Origin: Begonia masoniana
Lineage: Eukaryota > Streptophyta > Magnoliopsida > Cucurbitales > Begoniaceae
Assembly (NCBI GenBank): GCA_022432975.1
Contig: CM039502.1
Coordinates: 14,911,143-14,975,142, forward strand
Direction: 5' to 3'
Length of the DNA stretch: 64,000 bases
Below, in pieces: positions 59,256-64,000 of this stretch (position 1 is its first letter; each line of letters begins with the position of its first letter). Both the position numbers and the translations under genes were made by a program. The notes under the pieces are model-generated. The model made no database searches and was not told the origin of the DNA. It saw nothing but the letters and a program-made list of their open reading frames with translations.

Positions 59256-59756
59256 GAAAGAAGAAAGAAGAAAGAAGAAAGAAGAAAGAAGAAAGAAGAA
59301 AGAAGAAAGAAGAAAGAAGAAAGAAGAAAGAAGAAAGAAGAAAGAAGAAAGAAGAAAGAAGAAAGAAGAAAGAAGAAAGAAGAAAGAAGAAAGAAGAAAG
59401 AAGAAAGAAGAAAGAAGAAAGAAGAAAGAAGAAAGAAGAAAGAAGAAAGAAGAAAGAAGAAAGAAGAAAGAAGAAAGAAGAAAGAAGAAAGAAGAAAGAA
59501 GAAAGAAGAAAGAAGAAAGAAGAAAGAAGAAAGAAGAAAGAAGAAAGAAGAAAGAAGAAAGAAGAAAGAAGAAAGAAGAAAGAAGAAAGAAGAAAGAAGA
59601 AAGAAGAAAGAAGAAAGAAGAAAGAAGAAAGAAGAAAGAAGAAAGAAGAAAGAAGAAAGAAGAAAGAAGAAAGAAGAAAGAAGAAAGAAGAAAGAAGAAA
59701 GAAGAAAGAAGAAAGAAGAAAGAAGAAAGAAGAAAGAAGAAAGAAGAAAGAAGAAG
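59256..59756. repeat. (AAAGAAG)n microsatellite, about 500 bp, perfect
   Basis: About 71 uninterrupted 7-bp units totalling 501 bases. It is flanked by the 225-bp direct duplication. Confidence 0.97.
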
Positions 59757-59758
59757 TA

Positions 59759-59983
59759 TTTTGGATAGAAAAAGTTTAAGGAAAATATTTGTACAGATAG
59801 AACATTATAAGATGTTTGGATCTGGACTAGTTTATAGGTTTATGTTTTGAAGTTTTTAAACGTTTTGGAAACTTGTTTTGTAAGTTCTTGGTAATAGGGA
59901 TATGTTCGGTTTTTAAATACATCCATGCAGTTCGTTTTTGTGAAAATGTATTTCGTGTTAAATGCATCTCGAGTCGGTTTTGG
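59759..59983. repeat. 225-bp direct duplication right of (AAAGAAG)n
   Basis: Repeats 59020-59244. Here it continues into gcgaagaaagagagaag, the ordinary LTR sequence. Confidence 0.95.
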
Positions 59984-60449
59984 CGAAGAAAGAGAGAAGA
60001 AAGGGGGAAGGGGAGCCGAGCTCTCTGGAAAAAAATTCTAGAGAGCTTGGCGATCGATCGCCCCTCTCAGGCAATCGATCGCCTCCCTCTCCTTGGCCGC
60101 GACCAGCGATCGGCTCACCAGGCGATTGCTAGGCAAAATGATCAATCGCCGAAGGGCGATCGATCACCATTTTTGGGCGATCGATCGCCCCTTGGTTTTT
60201 AAGGATAAATGTCCCTTTTGTCCCTCCCTCTTTGGCCAATTGTTTCTTCATTGTTTTTAATCGTTTTAAATGTTTTTAATTGTTTTATTCCAATTGTTTT
60301 AAAGTTTTATTAAGTGGTTTTTAAAATAGATTCGAACATTTTAACAATTTGGTTTCCGATCTGAATTCCACTTAAACGCAATTAAAGTCTATTAGGATAA
60401 AAAAAATAATATGAGAAAACTAGGATATGGTTAAGGGTCGCTACAGTTA

Positions 60450-60461
60450 TGGTATCAGAGC
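60450..60461 (+). other. Primer binding site of element E
   Basis: TGGTATCAGAGC, the exact plant initiator tRNA-Met complement. Confidence 0.95.
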
Positions 60462-60612
60462 CCCCGGGTTTTAAAAACGGTTTTGTAGACTGCTCGACTG
60501 CACAGCCACTACGTGAACATCCTTCCTCAACTGTAAGTACGTTCTATTTTATTTCTTTGTTTTTGTTTCTTAGGATTATTTGTTTTCCTTTTTATAGGAA
60601 TTTTATAGAAAA

Positions 60613-62135
60613 ATGGTTCGAGGAAAAGATCCTAGAGACGACGCCTTAGACAGACTTACGGAATTGCTGGACCGTCAATCCCAGCATATGGACCGGCAGG
60701 CACAACAAATTGAGAGCTTAGTGAACCGAGAGAATCAAAGGGCCCAAGATTTGGTGGTTCCTAATAATCAAGGCATGCAAAAATTCCAAAGTCTACGGCC
60801 TCCAGTATTCGACGGCCGATCATCGGATCCAACGGTTGCTGAGGAATGGATCAGGGTGATGGAGGATATGCTAGGGTATGCAGAGGTAGGGAACAGGAGC
60901 AAGGTGTCCTACGACACCTTCCATTTGGCGTTAGAAGCTCGTTTCTGGTGGGATTCGATCAAGTCAACAACAGATGAATCGGTTATGACATGGGAGCGGT
61001 TTAAGACCGTGTTCTTTGATAAGTATTTCAGCCGTACGGTGAGGGTGGCTAAGAGAAACGAGTTTACGCAGCTGAAGCAGACAGGTTCAGTTGCTGAATA
61101 TATTCAGAAATTTGAGGCTTTGTCACGTTTTGCACCGCGTCTTGTCAGCGACAATGAAGATAAGGTGCATCAGTTTATGGAGGGGCTGAACTCGGAGATC
61201 AAGATGAACATTATTGTGTCGGGTATTATAGACGTGCCCTATTCTGACATTGCAGCTAGAGCTCTGGACTTCGAGGCTGCCAGAGCGACTTGTGTTAGGC
61301 CGAGGGAGCCAGCTAAGGGCTTCTTCCGTGAGATCTGTCCTCAGTCACAGAGCCGACGTTGGCAGCCCAGAGCACCACAGCCCCAGCAGAAGCAAAAGGG
61401 TGTAAAGAGGGAGGCAATGATCGAGGCAAAGGCAAGCAAGTACATGGGACTTCTCAGATACCCTGGTGCCTTAAATGTCAGCGAGAACACAGTGGGGAGT
61501 GCCGAGTCGGCACTAATAAATGTTACAGATGTGGTGAAGTTGGCCATTTTGTCAGGGATTGCCCAATGCCGGGCCGAGATCAGTTGAGCGGAGACCAGAG
61601 GAGGGTTATGCCGAGGATCTTTGCCTTTATCGAGCCTGGCAATATCGATGATGAGACTCAGCCTTCCGTGATAGCAGGTACTATATTGATTATGGGCGTA
61701 GCTGTATTTTCGCTGATAGACACTGGAGCTACGCATTCCTTTATTTCAACTGCTTGCATGGCTAGATTGGGGTTAACGTCTGAGTTAGCAGAGGTTGAGT
61801 ATAGAGTGATGCTGCCTTCGGGAGAGCATATGCAGTCGGATCTTATTCTCCAGGGCAATGTCGTCTCAGTGGGGGATGCTACCCTTTATGCTTGTCTGAT
61901 AGTTATGAGCATAGAGCGGTACGATCTTATCTTAGGGATGGACTGGCTTTCACAGCATTTCGCCACCATCGATTGTCGATCCGGGATTGTGACTTTTCGA
62001 TCCTCGGGTAAAGCCGAGTTTTCTTATCAGGCGATGCACAGGTGGAGTGGGTTACCTACTTCCTATTCCATGAAGGTCAACGAACAATTTAAAGGTCAGT
62101 GCTCAATTTATTTGGCCACAGTAGTAGATATTTAG
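60613..62135 (+). pseudogene. Element E gag and protease
   Basis: Starts at ATG 60613 (MVRGKDPRDDALDRL) with a heptad-like RQSQHMDRQAQQIESL stretch. The Gag core is FDGRSSDPTVAEEWI, FHLALEARFWWDSI, FFDKYFSRTVR and LKQTGSVAEYIQKF. A frameshift lies near 61340-61360. In the next frame come CLKCQREHSGEC, the zinc knuckle CYRCGEVGHFVRDC and the protease SLIDTGATHSFIST with YDLILGMDWL. It ends at a TAG at 62133-62135, in the linker where related polyproteins run straight on into RT. Confidence 0.92.
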
Positions 62136-64000
62136 TTGCTCAGTGGAGTAAGGCCGAGTGACATTCCTATAGTCATAGAATTCTCTGAGATATTCCTTGA
62201 CGATCTTCCCGGATTACCGCCGGACAGGGAGATCGAGTTTGTTATTGATGTATATCCGAGCTCCGCGCCAGTGTCTAAGAATCCGTACAGATTGGTGCCT
62301 GCTGAATTGAGAGAGTTGAAAACTCAGCTTGAGGAGTTGTTAGATAAGGGTTTCATCCGACCCAGCTTTTCACCTTGGGGTGCGCCCGTTCTATTCGTCA
62401 AGAAGAAAGACGGGACCCTCAGGATGTGTGTGGATTACAGAGAGCTGCATAAGCTTACAGTGAAGAATAAGTATCCACTGCCTCGGATAGATGATTTATT
62501 TGATCAACTGCAAGGTGCCCGAGTGTTTTCCAGGATTGACCTACGCTCGGGTTATTATCAGTTGAAGGTCCGGAAGGAAGATATTCAGAAAAAGGCGTTC
62601 CGAACGAGGTACGGGCATTATGAGTTCCTCGTTATGTCATTTGGACTTACTAATGCCCCTGCAGCGTTTATGGACTTGATGAACCGTGTCTTCAAGGAGT
62701 ACCTGGACAAATTCGTTGTTGTTTTCATCGACGATATTCTGATTTATTCTAAGACGAAGAAGGAGCATGAAGAACAATTGCTGATTGTTCTAGGAATTTT
62801 GCAACGACACCAGCTATATCAATAGTTCTCCAAGTGTGAGTTTTGGATGGATCGGGTCAGTTTTCTCGGCCATATTATATCACAGGAAGGGGTTTCTGTA
62901 GATCCGAGCAAAATTCAGGTGGTCAAAGATTGGCCATAGCCTAAGAATGTGCGAGAAGTACGTGGATTTCTCGGGTTGGCTGGTTATTATCGGAAGTTTA
63001 TAGAGGGATTTTCGAAGATTGCAGTTCCTCTTTCACGCTTGACTCGAAAGAACGAAAAGTTTGTATGGTCGGCTGCTTGTGACAGCAGTTTTATGGAGTT
63101 GAAGCAGAAGTTAACCACAGCTCCAGTTCTAACGCTACCTGTCGAAGGTATGAGGTTCAGTATTTACTGTGATGCGTCTGGAGTTGGACTTGGTTGTGTG
63201 TTGATGCAGAAAGGAAAGGTGATTGCTTTTGCTTCTAGACAGATGAAGCTGTATGAACAGAGTTATCCTACGCACAACCTGGAATTAGCGGCCGTGGTCT
63301 TCGCACTGAAAATATGGAGGCATTATTTATATGAGCAGCAGTGCGAGATATTTTCAGACCACAAGAGCCTAAAGTATTTGTTTACGCAGAAGGAACTGAA
63401 TATGCGACAGAGAAGGTGGCTTGAGTTCGTCAAAGACTATTAGTTTAAGATAAAGTACCATCCAGGAAAGACAAACAAGGTCATTGATGCTTTAAGCCGA
63501 ATGCCTTCTGCGAGTAAGCCTTCACTTGCAGCGATGTCAGTTATGCTGAGGTCTGAGATTGAAAGGTTTGATGTGGAGATTGTGGCAGAATTATCCAGTA
63601 TGCTCACCAACATTTCTCTCAGGTCGACTATTCTGGATAAGACACGTGAAGCTCAGCAGAATGATATGGAGTGTGAAGAGCTTTGATTGAGCATGACATG
63701 ACATCTGGAGACATATCTGAATTTAATTTGTCAGACGATAGTATTCTAAAGTTCAAGCATAGGTGGTACGTGCCTAACGATGAGGAGCTAAAGAAGGAGA
63801 TTTTGGCTGAAGCACATTCTTCAGCTTATTCTGTGCACCCAGGAAGCACTAAAATGTACAGAGACTTAAAACAACACTTTTGGTGGCTGAGCATGAAGAG
63901 GGAAGTTGTGAAATATGTTGAAACCTGTTTAGTGTGTCAACAGGTTAAGGCGGAACACCAGAGGCCGGAACACTACAGCCACTGCCGATTCCGGAGTGGA
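62136..64000 (+). pseudogene. Element E RT, RNase H and integrase zinc region, partial
   Basis: RT begins with [20 protein letters not shown] and has [31 protein letters not shown] and [16 protein letters not shown] stops lie at 62823-62825 (in LYQ-stop-FSKCEFW) and 62939-62941. RNase H has [13 protein letters not shown] and [14 protein letters not shown] third TAG lies at 63441-63443, just after EFVKDY. Near 63686 the frame changes again, and the integrase zinc-binding region follows (AHSSAYSVHPGSTKMY, CLVCQQVKAEHQR). The window ends before the integrase core. Confidence 0.92.

Larger units (their letters stand above)
57350..60445 (+). repeat. 5' LTR of element E
   Basis: Starts TGTAATACCC and ends GGGTCGCTACA, followed 4 bases later by the primer site. 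It includes the (AAAGAAG)n block, the 225-bp direct duplication around it, and several GGCGATCGATCGCC-like palindromes (60049-60190). The true LTR length without filler and duplication would be about 2.4 kb. Confidence 0.88.
57350..64000 (+). mobile_element. Element E: Tekay/Del-like chromovirus, right end outside window
   Basis: Inserted in the D 3' LTR. The 5' LTR is about 3.1 kb including a 500-bp microsatellite and a 225-bp duplication. Primer site, gag, protease, RT, RNase H and the integrase zinc region are visible before the window ends. Three in-frame TAG stops in pol, one at the protease-RT linker, and at least three frame changes make this copy inactive as written. Confidence 0.92.

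Noticed and set aside
59224..59850. 208-codon charged frame (ERRKKKE repeats)
   Set aside because: Product of the 7-bp microsatellite in the element E LTR; probably partly filler.

Overview
This window is eukaryotic, almost certainly from a flowering plant and probably a eudicot. It holds spliced plant genes with GT-AG introns (a group IIc WRKY factor, an SDR-fold protein and a LAZY1-type IGT-family gene) in a landscape dominated by nested Ty3/gypsy LTR retrotransposons with chromodomain integrases and initiator-tRNA-Met primer sites. A cucurbit origin is possible, but the sequence alone does not settle it.

Layout. 1-9247: a degenerate minus-strand chromovirus (element 1), its reverse transcriptase split by a 2.4 kb solo-LTR-like insertion; element 1 itself lies in the 3' end of an old Ty1/copia element (9248-about 9720). 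9721-14855: low-copy DNA with the WRKY gene (10928-11565, minus) and the SDR-like gene (13172-14631, minus). 14856-20772: a young minus-strand chromovirus (element A) with a perfect 5-bp target duplication, inserted 225 bp upstream of the SDR start codon. 20773-23434: its right flank, then a 100-N gap. 24307-about 33001: a second copy of element A (element B) plus the same flank. 34078-35684: LAZY1-like gene in five exons on the minus strand. 36027-about 37954: a degenerate LTR. 37955-41428: intergenic DNA with a hairpin-rich promoter-like block. 41429-64000: a stack of Tekay/Del-like chromoviruses (D on plus, C on minus, a solo LTR inside D's 3' LTR, then E on plus, which runs off the window).

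The three genes are separate host genes and do not form a cluster. The rest is mobile-element biology: gag, protease, RT, RNase H, integrase and chromodomain modules, nearly all broken by stops or frameshifts.

The strongest non-standard signal concerns the assembly. Three microsatellites of different motif, (TA)n, (TGTTT)n and (AAAGAAG)n, are each about 500 bp long and perfect. Two of them sit between near-identical direct copies of unique sequence (about 315 and 225 bp). The 8 kb A/B duplication differs mostly by one-base homopolymer indels. Together this suggests unmerged contig overlaps and filler repeats, so the tandem copy and many frameshifts may not be biological. I see no convincing undescribed gene system. 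The best biological leads are the SDR-like protein lacking its catalytic lysine and glycine motif, the LAZY1 gene with its 84-nt in-frame intron, and the palindromic or bZIP-site-rich LTR promoters.
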